DNA from: Thuidium tamariscinum
Lineage: Eukaryota > Streptophyta > Bryopsida > Hypnales > Thuidiaceae
Direction of reading: 5' to 3'
Length of the DNA: 64,000 nt
Assembly: GCA_947034885.2 (NCBI GenBank)
Contig: OX344754.2
Coordinates: 20,664,501-20,728,500, forward strand
The stretch's first letter is position 1. Each line of letters begins with the position of its first letter. Below, piece after piece: positions 24,248 through 35,652 of the stretch. The notes beneath the pieces were generated by a model. The model did no database searches, was not told the DNA's origin, and saw only the letters and a list, made by a program, of their open reading frames with translations. The position numbers and the translations under genes are program-made.

Positions 24248-24959
24248 ATGTCCGCAAATCCTTTTTCTACTATTTTTTTGCTCCCTGAGGCTTGTGAAGT
24301 ACTTTGTAATAGTCTATAGTACTGAATAGTATTGCATAATACTAAATTGACGGATGATATTTGCAAGCGCTTGAAATTGACGATTGAGATTTGTAGGTGC
24401 GCGCACAAGATCGCGTGGTAGGGTGAATGCATGGTTCACAGGTTCAAAACGGTGTCACAACAGCAAAATTTGCACTCAACCAATTTTCAAATGCATGTAG
24501 GATATGCTTTAAAAATTAGAAAAAAAAGTTCATTTTAGGATCTTAAACTTCATGATAAATATGACTATGTTGTTGAATGATTTTTATAGCATTGTATGAA
24601 AGTGTAGTGGACTTTTGAAAATATAAGAGTGTGACGAATTTACTATTAGCATATTTTTCAAGGACTTTTTAAAGATGTCTTAAGTATTTATATTCATACA
24701 AAGGACTTTGATCCTAAGGAGGAATTTACTAAAATTTGAAGAAATCATAATCTTGTTGTATATACATGTATCTGTGACAAGCGTTGCAAATTTCATCGGA
24801 AGTTTATTTGTTTGAGAGTATTTTTGGTGCGAGACAGCTTCTTATTGTACGACCTTGTGGAGCTAGGGTTTGAGCTATGTCGCCTTCGAGTGCTTCCCGT
24901 GACGCAGCAAGGAAGAGGAGCGGCTACAACAACATTGCAATCTCCGATCTGGGCACTGG

Positions 24960-26348
24960 TGGGCAAAGCGCAGGATGCATTGAACTTGGCACTCGTGCAG
25001 ATGAATTTCTTCCTCACTCGCAACATGACTTTCCAGGTACGAAATCCTATGACTGTGCCTTGTCCGTAAGCAATTATATTTGACCTTGAAACTGTTGCAC
25101 TAATTGAAAATCACGCAATTGTTTCAACTGAGCAGTGACCCAATTTAGTTGGAATTAATTTGTTAATGGTTGTCTAATTCCATTTAAGTGAAACTCTATA
25201 GATATAATCCTACAACTGTGATGAAGTAATTAATGTAGTAGCTTGAACTTCTCACATGACCAATGGGGTAAAAGTAATGAACTCCGGCCTGGTGCAGAAT
25301 TGTGAGCTGAATGTGATGCCAACAATGTGGGGAGCCGTGACCGCCCAGAAGCATCAGAACACCAGCGACAACACAGGCTTCTCCTTCCAGAACTGCTACA
25401 AATCCTCTAGTGATCTTCAGTTGGCTCAAATTTCAGGTACTTCCTTAACTTACATCCCCAGACAACCCCGGATGCAACTTAAATGGAGGAGTTGTTGTTT
25501 TTGTTTTATTCATTTTGTTTGGATTGAAGTGGTAATGCATAAGAATGTGTGCGTAAGAGCGTAACATTCTTATGCATAACATGTTATGCATACAATTCAA
25601 CTCATTGTCAAATGTAAACCGCACTCATATAGGGATACCCAAAATCAGTTGTCTAAGCACTGAGCAGGGTTTGTATTATGAGCGATGTCGGATCTATGTT
25701 CTTCTTAGCAAATGAAAGAGCTATCCAACACGTACACATGAAGAGATTCACAATTTGAACACCCTTTTGAACATTTCTCTTGGGAGTAGAATGAGTAGGA
25801 GCAACTGATTATGATTGTGCGCAACGAATCTTTTGTGCATTTCATTCAACACTGAAGATCCAGATTGCATGCAGATTATTTTATGTCGAGTGGCTTGTGT
25901 TGAGAACAAGTGTGTCTCTTGTGCAGGCAATGGTGTCCTCGTTCGATATCAAATTACTTGTGCAGGCGATGTTGTCCTCGATCGCAATCAAATTACCTGT
26001 AGCCCAACCAATTCACACTTTGGTCGAACTCAGTTATCGAACTTTACTCTCATCGCCACTCCTGGTGTATCTAAAATCCTCAGTGCCGTTGGTTACAAGA
26101 CCTCGGTCGGCAAGGCCAAAGCTGTTGGTGTGCCATGACTACAAGAGAGGGTACCAAGAGGACAAATGGGTGCAGGGGAAAGCAGGAATGGAGGGGTACG
26201 CTCTCTAGCAATGGCTCACAGGCACAGGACAAGTATACTTGGGCCACGCTTGGGGTTCGTTCTCTTGAGTGGTGTATTCCTACACTTGGATGGGTGACAT
26301 CATTTATGCGTTGGGATGGTTCAACTGGGGACTGGACGACCGACAACT
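24960..26348 (+). pseudogene. Pectinesterase (pectin methylesterase) pseudogene
   Basis: Three exon-like pieces can be read. The first ends at 25036 with FFLTRNMTFQ, the strand before a typical PME intron. The second, 25298-25436, has QNCELNVM, WGAVTAQKHQN and GFSFQNC. The third, about 26224-26348, has YLGHAWGSFS and then VVYSYTWMGDII and GWFNWG. All are bounded by plausible GT/AG sites. It is dead: the segment with the catalytic QDTL motif and the DFIFG motif is missing between the first two pieces, and a TGA at 26266-26268 replaces what is normally Arg (RVVYSY). A 41-bp tandem duplication lies between pieces two and three (25918-26003). The active enzyme would remove methyl esters from cell-wall pectin. 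It lies wholly within the 8.6-kb TIR element. Confidence 0.8.
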
Positions 26349-27455
26349 GTAAGTGATCCTTTTGCTAACTGAATTAAGCTTACTTACTTTCTTTCAAATC
26401 ACACTTGCAATACTTCCAATGGACAGGCTGCCGCACCTCTTTTGCACTTTGGAAAGGGGAAGGATGCAAAGCAGCTCATTTTGCAAGAATTCTTACTTTC
26501 CTTCTTGTGCATGGGTTTCACAACCGGGAACTTAATTGATCCCTAATTGTGAAACAACTCCTTGATTGTGAAACCATTCGCACTAATGCCCTAGGAAAGT
26601 CCCATTTCGGAAGTTTATCTCTCAATATAATTCATAGTTCCAATGTAGGAAGAGCGTGCGCATGGAAATTGGCTATTTTCTCATAGTGCTTGCCCTATAC
26701 AATTGGCTGATGGTTGGTGTTTGGGTGCAGTACTCCGCAAAGTTGTCGAAGAAGCCTGATCAATGCAGGGCTGTCTATGCTTGCTCTCATCTTTTCTAGG
26801 TTGAAGAGGGAAGTCGTGTCAAGGATGGGGAAAGGTAATTTGTTTCTTTTGAGTACACCGTTGCCAGTTGCTTGGATGATTGCTTGGGTTTTAACCAGTT
26901 GTTGTATAGCCTCTTTATGATCATGAAGTAAAGAGTTTCACCTGTGGTTTGGGAAGGTCATGTATAAAATACTTGAAGATTTGGATCTCTTAATTGAAAT
27001 GCCTTTTTGTTTTGAGGAAAAAGATCACCTGAGAAACCATCACTGATCAAGTTCTGAATCATTTTGTGTTTCACCTTGCTCAGGGTATTGTTGTAGTTAA
27101 AACAAGCCTTGCAGATTGCCAACACTACGCAACAGATGTTTGGTGCTTCCTAAGGAAGAAATGGACCAATGATGTAGTAAGAGATGCATTGTTTTGAAGG
27201 TGCTGGAGTAGAGATGTAGACTTTTTATAGATTTAAATTCTTTCTTAGATTTTAGAGTTTTTCCTTACATTTTAGTTTTTATTACAGATTTAGATTTGTT
27301 CTTAGATTTTAGATTTCTTTCATAGATTTGGACTCTTAATAGATTTAGACTTTATCATATGTACATTTGGACTTCTTGTAAGAAATAAAATTTCTTGTTG
27401 ATTTGGCTCTCTCAAATGTACAAATTCTTACAAAGTAGAATGTCTCCTAGAGAAG
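26349..27455. other. Interior of the TIR element; no further gene
   Basis: A possible last pectinesterase exon may lie near 26730-26840, but no motif confirms it. 27220-27380 is an AT-rich run of TAGATTTA-like repeats. Confidence 0.35.
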
Positions 27456-28063
27456 TATAAGGTACCTTGAAGGGTATGTGGATGGATGTTGGATGAAGGT
27501 ACTAACCATATTTTGTATGGCTAGTGTGTAAGCACAAAGGTAAAGATTACATTGCAGACGTGTGCAATGGAGTAGAACAACTCCAACTCGAAGAATTGGT
27601 GGCTTAGATAATCCAAAGGAGCACTGGAATGGACCAGTGGCTCGGATGAGTCTAAGGGAGCACTGGAGTGAATGGGTGGCTTGAATAATTCAAGGGAGCG
27701 CTGAGTGGATTGGTGGCTTGGATGAGTTCAATGGAGCACTGAAGTAAACCGGTGGCTTGGATGAGTTCAAGGGAGCACTGGATATGGACAAGTGGACTAT
27801 ACTAAGAGTTGTGTGGTCCATAAATAAGGATGGAAGCTTCTAGAGACTATCTATGCATAGTTAAGATTAGAAGGAATCAAGTAAAGATAATAAAGTAAAG
27901 AGTGACTGGAGTTCCACTAGAGTTCATCTTGTTGGAACTCATAGTCCTAGAGACTATAAGATGTAAAGCTCGGGGGTGAGGAAAGGAACTTGCTTGTTAG
28001 GTTTTACTCTATGGTCGGGTGGTTGAACTTATAGATTAAATATATTAGGCAAGGTTCGTAACA
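27456..28063 (+). repeat. 5' LTR (608 bp)
   Basis: It contains five diverged tandem units of about 39 bp (27585-27780), each with a GGTGGCTTGGATGAGTTCAA-like core followed by GGGAGCACTG. A CCATAAATAAGG motif near 27819 is a possible promoter element. The first two bases expected for a canonical TG start are absent here, though TG precedes TATAAGG in the 3' LTR. Confidence 0.9.
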
Positions 28064-28112
28064 ATTGGTATCAGAGCAGGCTTTGTATTTGAGTGTTTGA
28101 GTTTTGATTACT

Positions 28113-29708
28113 ATGGAGGAAGCAAGTTTGTCTGAGAGTGTTGTAGAAGCAATACGCATAGCTGTTGCTAATGCTTTAAGAGTGGAGAGGGAGGCCAGAG
28201 GTGGTACTAGCAATTTAAGGAGAAGGAGCTCAAAATCTCTATCTTCAAGAAGGAGGAGTGGGCGTGGGAGGTCTAAATCCCCATCTTCAAGAAGGAGGAG
28301 CCGGAATGAGAGATCAAGATCTAGAAGAAGGAGCCGTCAACCACATAGGAGAAGTTCTCCTTCACCTTCTTCTTCTTCTAATTCATCATCATCATCTTCT
28401 GATGACCATGTTTCCCTAAGTCCACTGTCTAGGTATCATCGTAAGTCTCTATCTCATGAGCGACGATATAAAGAGAAACAGTCATATGTTGATGTCATGA
28501 GTGATGTTAAAAACCTTGCTTATCGACCTAGTTTTGGAGGACAGAACGTTAAGCCTGAAGAAATAAATTCTTTTGTATCTATTGTTGAAGATCTTTTCAC
28601 TAGTAGATATATAGAAAAAGACAAGATCAAGGCGGTTGTTGTTCTTTTAAAGGACAAGGCTCGTGTTTGGTTTGACACATTGAAGAAAGATCGCGAGAAC
28701 CGAGGTTTGGGTCGTATTGAAACCTGGAAGTTATTTAAGGAATTGTTTCTTCAACAATTTCTCCCAGGGAATTTCAACTCATCTATGCGTCAAAACATAT
28801 ATAGGCTTAGACAGGGTAGCATGTCTGTTATCGATTTTAAGTTAAAGTTTGATGAGCATGTGGCATATTTTCCTTCTTGGACGGAGAATGATAGGGTTGA
28901 GTTTTTTGTTGAACACTTGAGGGAGTCTATCAAATACAAGGTCAATCCTTATACTCCTAGTTCCTTGAGTGAAGCTTTTCGCTTAGCCCTTAATTTTGAG
29001 TTGGAAGGGGGTCTTGATCGTTTTGGTAAGAGGTCAATTGGAACTAGTTTCCAAAACCAAACGTCTAAATTTTCAAAGTCGGATAGGTTTTCTAAGATTA
29101 CACAAAATGGAAAAAAGGATTTCAATGCGTCCCGGCTAAGTGACACAGAGATTGAGGAGCATCGTCAGAAGAATCTATGTTTCAATTGCCATCAACCGGG
29201 ACATCAAAAATGGCAATGCCCAAAAAATAAGCGACATGCGGCTGCTATGGAAGTAGATGCAGGGGAAGAAGAGGTACAAAATGAAGATAATGAAACAATT
29301 CAGGTCTCTACAGCTGTGATGAATATGGAGGTGGAGCGGGAATCAACGGTGGTTCAAATTAAGGGTTTTGTAAACTCTTCCTTTTCTTCCATGATTTTGA
29401 TTGATTCTGGATCAACACATAACATGATATCATCCAATTTTGCAAAAAAATTAGGACTTCCTCTAGTCCCTACTAAGCATTGTTCGGTGTTGTTGCCCAA
29501 TAATCAATCTAGCTCGATTGATCACCGATTAATCAATGTTCCTATTAGCATCCAAGGAGTACATACCACTGCGGATTTTGAGTTTGGAATGGAGCCCGGT
29601 ATGATGTCATATTGGGAATGGCGTGGTTACGAGAAGTGGATGCGTGGATTGCTTGCAAAGAGGGGGCAATCCATGGAAAACTCCAAAATGGTAAAGCATT
29701 TTGCATAA
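28113..29708 (+). pseudogene. Chromovirus Gag and protease N-terminal part
   Basis: The first ATG after the primer site is at 28113. Residues from about 35 to 95 form an unusually Arg/Ser-rich segment with many RRRS and SRS repeats, then a poly-Ser tract. The capsid-like region follows, with KDKARVWFDTL. A CCHC zinc knuckle, CFNCHQPGHQKWQC, lies at 29178-29219. The protease active site is DSGSTHNMI at 29403. After about 29595 the frame is wrong: the conserved DVILG of the protease lies in another frame (29603-29617). The ORF ends at 29708 in non-homologous sequence, so this is a frameshifted gene. Confidence 0.85.
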
Positions 29709-32406
29709 AAGTGAATTAGAAAATCAATTGAATGATTTGTTGAGCAAGGGATACATTAGACCTAGTAAGTCTCCTTGGGGTGCACCTGTTCTTTTTGTTA
29801 AAAAGAAAGATGGATCTTTAAAGTTGTGTGTTGATTATCGTGGATTAAACAAACTAACTATTAAGAATAAATATCCTTTACCTCGGGTGGATGATTTATT
29901 TGATCATCTACATGGGTCAAAGATATTTTCAAAGATAGATTTAAAAAGCGGATATAATCAAATTCGAATAAAAGAAGTTGACATTGAAAAAACTGGATTT
30001 CGATCAAGATTGGGTCATTATGAATATGTTGTCATGCTTTTTGGATTAACAAATGCTCCAGCTACATTTATGACCTTGATGAATTCTTTATTTATGAAAC
30101 ATTTGGGTAAATTTGTGCTTGTTTTTATGGATGACATTTTGATATTTTCCAAAACCATGGAAGAACACCAAGATCATCTTCAACAAGTATTTGAGATTCT
30201 AAGATCTAATCAACTTTTTGCTAAACTTAGTAAGTGTGAATTTTTTTCAACTTGTATTGAATTTCTTGGACATTTGATTTCGGATGAGGGTATTTTGGTT
30301 GATCCAAAGAAAATAAAAACAGTTGTTGACTGGACTATACCTAAGGATAAAACTGATGTAAGAAGTTTCTTAGGTCTAGCTAGCTATTATCAAAGATTTG
30401 TAAAGGGATTTTCTAAGATTGCTGCTCCTATGATTGCTCTTTTGAGAAGGAAGTCGGAATCTTTTACATGGATTAATGAATGTGAATTAAGTTTTTTAGC
30501 TTTAAAGACAGCTTTGACTCAAGCACCAGTCTTGACTATTATTGATCCTACGAAGGGAAAGATAATCTTATGCACTGATGCAAGCGATTTAGCCATAGGG
30601 TCAGTATTAATGCAAGACAAGCAGGTAATTGCTTATGAATCTCATAAGTTAAGTCCAGCAGAGTTGAATTATCCAATTCATGAGAAAGAATTGCTTGCTA
30701 TCATTCATTCTTTGAAGGTTTGGAGACATTATTTATTAGGAGTCAAGTTTAAGATTGAAACTGATCATCAATCTTTAAGGTACTTGTCAACTCAACCTAA
30801 CTTGAGTAGAAGACAATGTAGATGGATGGAATTGTTGCAAGAGTTTGATTTTGATATTGAGTATGTAAAAGGTAAAGAAAATGTGGTGGCTGATGTTCTA
30901 TCTAGACGACCATTGGCAAATGCAATCTCATGTATTAAAAATTTGTTGATAGATGAGATTAAAGATCATTATGTCAATGATAATGTTTTAAAATTTCCGT
31001 ACAAAAGTCTTGAAAAAGGAGCTCGAACAAGTGAGGAGATAGAGAAATTTAAGTCCTATGAATTGAAAGATCATGTTTTGTATTATAATTCAAGAGTTTG
31101 TATTCCCAATTTTGGAGAGTATAGACTCAACATTATGCATGAGTGTCATGATATTCCTATAGCAGGCCATCCAGGTTTTCAAAATACTTATATGGCAATT
31201 AAACGTCATTATTATTGGCAAGGAATGAAGAGTGACATTGAAAATTATGTTGAAAGATGTTTGAAGTGTCAAGTCTCGAAGATAGAACAAGTTAAGAATC
31301 TAGGATTATTACAACCACTTGGGGTTCCTAACTTGAAATTTGAATCAATAAGTATGGACTTTATTGTTGGACTTCCTAAAACTCAAGTTGGATTTGATAG
31401 TATCTTCGTGGTTGTTGATCGATTAACAAAGATAGCTCATTTTATTCCCACGGTCTCAATTGTAACTGCTTCTGGGGTAGCTGAGTTATTTATGAGAAAT
31501 GTTTTTAAATTTCATGGAATGCCAAGTGAAATTATAAGTGATAGAGATCGAAAGTTTGTAAGTGAATTTTGGACCACACTCTTTAAGATGTGTGGTACTA
31601 AAATTAAAATGAGTACCGCTTATCACCCTGAGACTGATGGTCAAACTGAACAGACGAATAGAACATTGGAGGATATGCTCAGGATGTATGTTGGAAAGAA
31701 GCAACATTCTTGGATAAAGTGGTTGTATTTGGTGGAGTTTGCCTATAATGAAAAACTTCATAGTACTATTGGTGTAAGTCCATTCTTTGCATTGTATGGA
31801 CAAGAGTGTAGGACTCCAATTTCACTTTCAACTCCTAATTCAAGGTTTGAAAGTACTAATCAAATGATTAGGGAAATGAATGAGGTAATTGAGTCTGTGA
31901 AAGTCAGTATGAAGAGTTCTCAAGAGCGAGCTAAACATTATGCTAATCAGAAGAGAAGTTTTCGTGAATTTGAGGTAGGAGACAAAGTCTTTTTGAAAGT
32001 CACACCTCAAAGGTCTGAATTGAAGCTAGGAAAATCCAAGAAGTTGTCCCCTCGATTTTGTGGTCCTTTTGAAATTACTAAAAGAATAGGACCAGTTGCT
32101 TATGAGTTGAGATTGCCAATTGATTGGAAAATTCACAATGTGTTTCATGTAAGTCTCCTAAGAAAGTATGTGTCAGATCCTACTCATGTATTATCTGACC
32201 TTCCAAATGTTGCAATTGAAGGTGCATTGTTGGCTGAACCTGAGAGGATTTTGAAGGTTGATACTCAACATTTAAGGAATCAATCTTTCCAACGATTTTT
32301 AATAAAGTGGAAAGATTACCCTGAAGATGAAGCCTCTTGGGAAAGGGAAGTGGATTTTAGAGCAAATTATCCTAACTTTGTCATTGCGGACAATGACTTG
32401 TTTTAA
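29701..32406 (+). pseudogene. Chromovirus Pol: RT, RNase H, integrase, chromodomain
   Basis: The 900-codon frame has no ATG at its head; it starts inside the RT N-terminus just before [16 protein letters not shown] shows the FMDD active site (30124-30135). RNase H begins near [10 protein letters not shown]. The integrase has an HHCC finger (HECHD...HP, then CLKC), followed by [15 protein letters not shown] and the Glu in TDGQTEQ as the DDE set. The C-terminus is a chromodomain ([16 protein letters not shown]). The frame itself is intact to its stop, but it is cut off from Gag by a frame change and by loss of the usual linker between protease and RT. Confidence 0.9.
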
Positions 32407-32417
32407 GGGGGAGAATG

Positions 32418-32835
32418 TATAAGGTACCTTGAAGGGTATGTGGATGGATGTTGGATGAAGGTACTAACCATATTTTGTATGGCTAGTGTGTAAGCACAAA
32501 GGTAAAGATTACATTGCAGACGTGTGCAATGGAGTAGAACAACTCCAACTCGAAGAATTGGTGGCTTAGATAATCCAAAGGAGCACTGGAATGGACCAGT
32601 GGCTCGGATGAGTCTAAGGGAGCACTGGAGTGAATGGGTGGCTTGAATAATTCAAGGGAGCATTGAGTGGATCGGTGGCTTGGATGAGTTCAATGGAGCA
32701 CTGAAGTAAACCGGTGGCTTGGATAATTCAAGGGAGCACTGGGGTGGACCAATGGCGGAACTTGCTTGTTAGGTTTTCCTCTATGGTCGGGTGGTTGAGC
32801 TTATAGATTAAATATATTGGGCAAGGTTCGTAACA
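32418..32835 (+). repeat. 3' LTR (418 bp), internally deleted
   Basis: It matches the 5' LTR closely at both ends but lacks about 190 bp, the stretch in the 5' LTR from about 27781 to 27985, including the CCATAAATAAGG motif. One tandem unit also differs in sequence. Confidence 0.9.
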
Positions 32836-33123
32836 AGAAGATTTTTTTTGGTTAATGTTGTCTTTTAAGAATGTTGAAAAGACATGTCAAATTTATGAAA
32901 TTAGCATTTGAGTAAGGTATAATAATGCAAGTCCTAGACACATGATTTTAAGCAAATTTTACTTAAAGTACATGACCTTTCAATATGCATTTTTTGACTA
33001 AAAATCCCACTTAAAATACCCCTTTCTCTTGTAATGCAACCATGCATTCACCCGGTACTACTAGTACTATGTCCAAAAACAACATTTTTGAGCCAAAATG
33101 TGAAGTGTTTCTTGCAATCACCC

Positions 33124-33404
33124 AAAAGTACAAATGTTTATCCTTGAAATTTTGTATAAAAAAGGGAGATCATGAATAATAGTTTGACCTTTAATTATTA
33201 CTTTTGATTTTCTTAAACTAGATAATTAATTTGCACTATTTCAAAGAGGGCACTTTTCATGGAGATTAGACCGTGTTTATAGGGTTAAAGATGAAGGAAG
33301 CCATTTTAATTGATCCTTTTATCAAAAAGTATCATTTGAGTGGGGAAATGCTTGATATCATTAGATTGAGTGAACTCTTCCAACAAATATATACTACTAT
33401 GAGC
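33124..33404. other. Intergenic, nothing recognised
   Basis: AT-rich; a 65-codon frame from 33273 has no recognisable feature. Confidence 0.25.
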
Positions 33405-33660
33405 AGGACGCTAACTTTGTCCTACAAAGTGGGATCAGTGGGTTGGATTTATCCTAGGGATAAACACTAAATTTTTTTATTTTTTTCAAATTTTTTTTTC
33501 AAATTCTGAATTCATATTTGGAATCAAGGACCCCAAAATAGCGAGGGAGGGCCTTAAACATACCCAAAAACACAGCACAAAACTAGGGGGGCTTTTTCAC
33601 TTTTATCCTAGGTAACTTGAATTTTACTCCACTGGCCCCACTTTGTGAGATGAAGTTAGC
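33405..33660. mobile_element. MITE of the 1-190 / 6655-6903 family
   Basis: The ends are inverted repeats: GCTAACTTTGTCCTACAAAG at the left, and at the right the complement of GCTAACTTCATCTCACAAAG. Inner inverted blocks TTATCCTAGG also pair. The central T-rich run and GAGGGAGGGCC block match the other two copies. Confidence 0.7.
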
Positions 33661-34782
33661 ATCCTACTTGCTATGAAGAACATGAGACCAACTATAGAGT
33701 TCTTTGTCCTTAAAAGGACAAGTTGTGAATTTTGATCCATCCGTACAGCATAGGATTGTGTAGAATTATTAAAAAATTCATAGCTACTAACTTTAATTTG
33801 TCATTGATTGCTTGAGCTATAAATATTTCAACTCATTATTTCAACAATAATTTTCTACTTGAGATACTTTAGATTTTAAATGCAAATTAAAGTACTCTCA
33901 GCAATATTGTACCTAGAACTAAGAGCATTCTCATGTTCACATTGCCAAAGCCTCAAATTTGGGAATTGGTCGGGTTTAGCCAATTTTATTGCCCCAAGGC
34001 ACACGCAATGAAGCCAAAAAATTGGTTGGCCACAACCAATTGTAGAGAGGGGATGGCCAAATGGGAAGTCTTAGTTGTGGCTCGGTATGGGTTCTTTCTC
34101 TTTTTTCAAGTGTACAAATTCTTTGGCCATATCTTTCCCGAGTTAAGCGGTGGGACACATGCCACAAATACAAACCTATAAGTTGGGTTGTATCCCCTAC
34201 CGTCCCCAAGCATGGGATGCCCTAACCCCTAGTTACATGATGAATTTTATATTGCTTACTCAACCTCTATAGGACCAAAAAGATCAAAATTGAGTCTCAT
34301 GTTGTTTTAATTCTTTTTGGAGTACGTCAACTAGAGACTTAGTTTTGTCTAATTTTAATTATCTTTTAAGCCACACTAACAATGTTTTACATTGATATTA
34401 GTGATATAAAATTCATGCCATTTGAATTGACATCATTTGAATTTGTGACATCATAACATTCTTGCATAGGAAAGCAAAGGGATCCTTATAGAGTATCATA
34501 GCATATTTTTGTTAAAATGGGCCACAATACATTGGCAAGCTTGCATTTGAATTGTTTTAAAATGCAAGAAACCTTTGTTTTATAGAAAACAAAGGATCCT
34601 ATGCCTTAAAGTTTAAGAACATTATGTGTAGTAGTAACTATAAATCCTTGTCCATAAGCAAGCATAAAAGTTCCGTATTTCAAGAAAATACTTTAAATGG
34701 TTCTATTCCATGTTTTAATTTTCACAATCTATTGCTCTTGTCAAAAGATTTCAACTAATGCACCTTGAAATTATTCTCCATT
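33661..34782. other. Intergenic, nothing recognised
   Basis: AT-rich sequence; frames near 33933-34209 on both strands lack any domain. Confidence 0.25.
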
Positions 34783-34885
34783 CACTACAAGAGAATGGGG
34801 TCTTTTAAGTAGTGTCTTAGACATCATGTCTTTTAATGCATTTTTTAAGTAAAATTTTACTGAAAAGACATGTCTTTTCAGGTAG
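34783..34885 (+). mobile_element. CACTA-type terminus with inner inverted repeat
   Basis: CACTACAAGAGAATGGGGTC is followed by AAGTAGTGTCTTAGACATCATGTCTTTT and related inverted blocks, also present in a similar form at 32860-33037. No matching right end was located. Confidence 0.35.
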
Positions 34886-34958
34886 ATCATGAGCAATATA
34901 ATACAAATAAAAATTTTGCCATATAAGAAGATAGGAAATATAGGGAGTGCAAATCATA

Positions 34959-35252
34959 AGAGGATTTTCAACTTGTGTAGAAGACTGCGAGTTCCTAGAC
35001 TATGGGAACTTGCTGAAAGCTGCCGAAGAGGCGATCTGATGTGGCCAAGAGACTGCCACATCAGATATTAATATTTAATTAATTTTAAAATTTTAAAATT
35101 TTTAAAAAGAAATTTAATTTTTAAAAATAATTTTTAATAATTTTTTAAAATTTTAAAATTTTAAATTATTATTTAATTATTATTTAATCTGACAAGTTCA
35201 CAGATTGGGGAACAGGGCTAAAACGGTCTCTTAGAGCCCTGAAAAATCCTCT
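34959..35252. mobile_element. TA-flanked MITE, copy 1
   Basis: TA lies outside AGAGGATTTTC at the left and GAAAAATCCTCT at the right. Inner blocks GATGTGGC and GCCACATCAG are inverted around an AT-rich centre. Related copies are at 35383, 47114 and 53918. A TA duplication would suit a Tc1/mariner-type (Stowaway-like) element. Confidence 0.6.
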
Positions 35253-35382
35253 TATGTTTTCAAAATTTATTTCCAAAAGTGAAATTCTTGTGATTTTTGG
35301 AAGCTTAAAAGGTATTCTAACTAATAGCCAATGTCCAGATTCTTCCAATTTTGATCATAGACTAAGTACTTCTCAACCATTA

Positions 35383-35652
35383 GAGGGGATTTCAGGGCAA
35401 GAAAAGCCCATTTCAACCTTCTTCCCAAAACTATTTCCGAACCGTTGGTTGATGTCAAGCTAGCTCCTAACCAACAAAATAATAATAATAAAATTTTGGG
35501 TCTTGAAATGTGAAAAAAGTACGAATTAAAAAAAAATTAATAAACTGATGATGTGGCAATCTCTCAATTACATCAGATTCTTGTTCCCATGGCAATTTAT
35601 ACGTTCCTGCAATCCGAGAACTCGTAGTCTTCCACAATCCTAAAATCTCCTC
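35383..35652. mobile_element. TA-flanked MITE, copy 2
   Basis: TA borders GAGGGGATTTCAGGGC at the left and CCTAAAATCTCCTC at the right. It carries the shared GATGTGGCAATCTCTC block. Confidence 0.6.

Larger units (their letters stand above)
27456..32835 (+). mobile_element. Ty3/gypsy chromovirus LTR retrotransposon, defective
   Basis: It is flanked by the 5-bp duplication AGAAG (27451-27455 and 32836-32840). The LTRs are 27456-28063 and 32418-32835; both start TATAAGGTACC and end GTTCGTAACA. A primer site complementary to initiator Met-tRNA (TGGTATCAGAGC, 28066-28077) and a polypurine tract (32405-32414) frame gag and pol on the plus strand. The order protease, RT, RNase H, integrase, chromodomain places it among chromoviruses. 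It cannot make its proteins: gag-protease and pol lie in different frames, and the stretch between protease and RT is deleted. It inserted into the pectinesterase-bearing TIR element. Confidence 0.95.
24421..33053. mobile_element. Nested 8.6-kb TIR element carrying a pectinesterase pseudogene (4-bp duplication GGTA)
   Basis: The ends are exact 16-bp inverted repeats, GGGTGAATGCATGGTT and its complement. GGTA flanks both sides (24417-24420, 33054-33057). The uninterrupted relative reads ATGGTACTGCC near 55470. Without the retrotransposon at 27456-32835 the element is about 3.25 kb. Its only recognisable cargo is host-like pectinesterase sequence, so it behaves like a Pack-type element. The subterminal sequences of the two ends differ: the right one carries a CACTA-like CTCTTGTAATG end at 33027-33037. 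Confidence 0.75.
23022..33123. mobile_element. Outer TIR element with nested insertions (4-bp duplication AAAA)
   Basis: The left end is GAGTGATTGCAAGAAACAC and the right end GTGTTTCTTGCAATCACCC. AAAA lies directly outside both ends (23018-23021, 33124-33127). Removing the two insertions at 23527-24247 and 24421-33053 leaves a sequence of about 750 bp that follows the uninterrupted relative at 54778-55537 from end to end. Neither copy has coding capacity, so this subfamily is non-autonomous. Confidence 0.85.
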
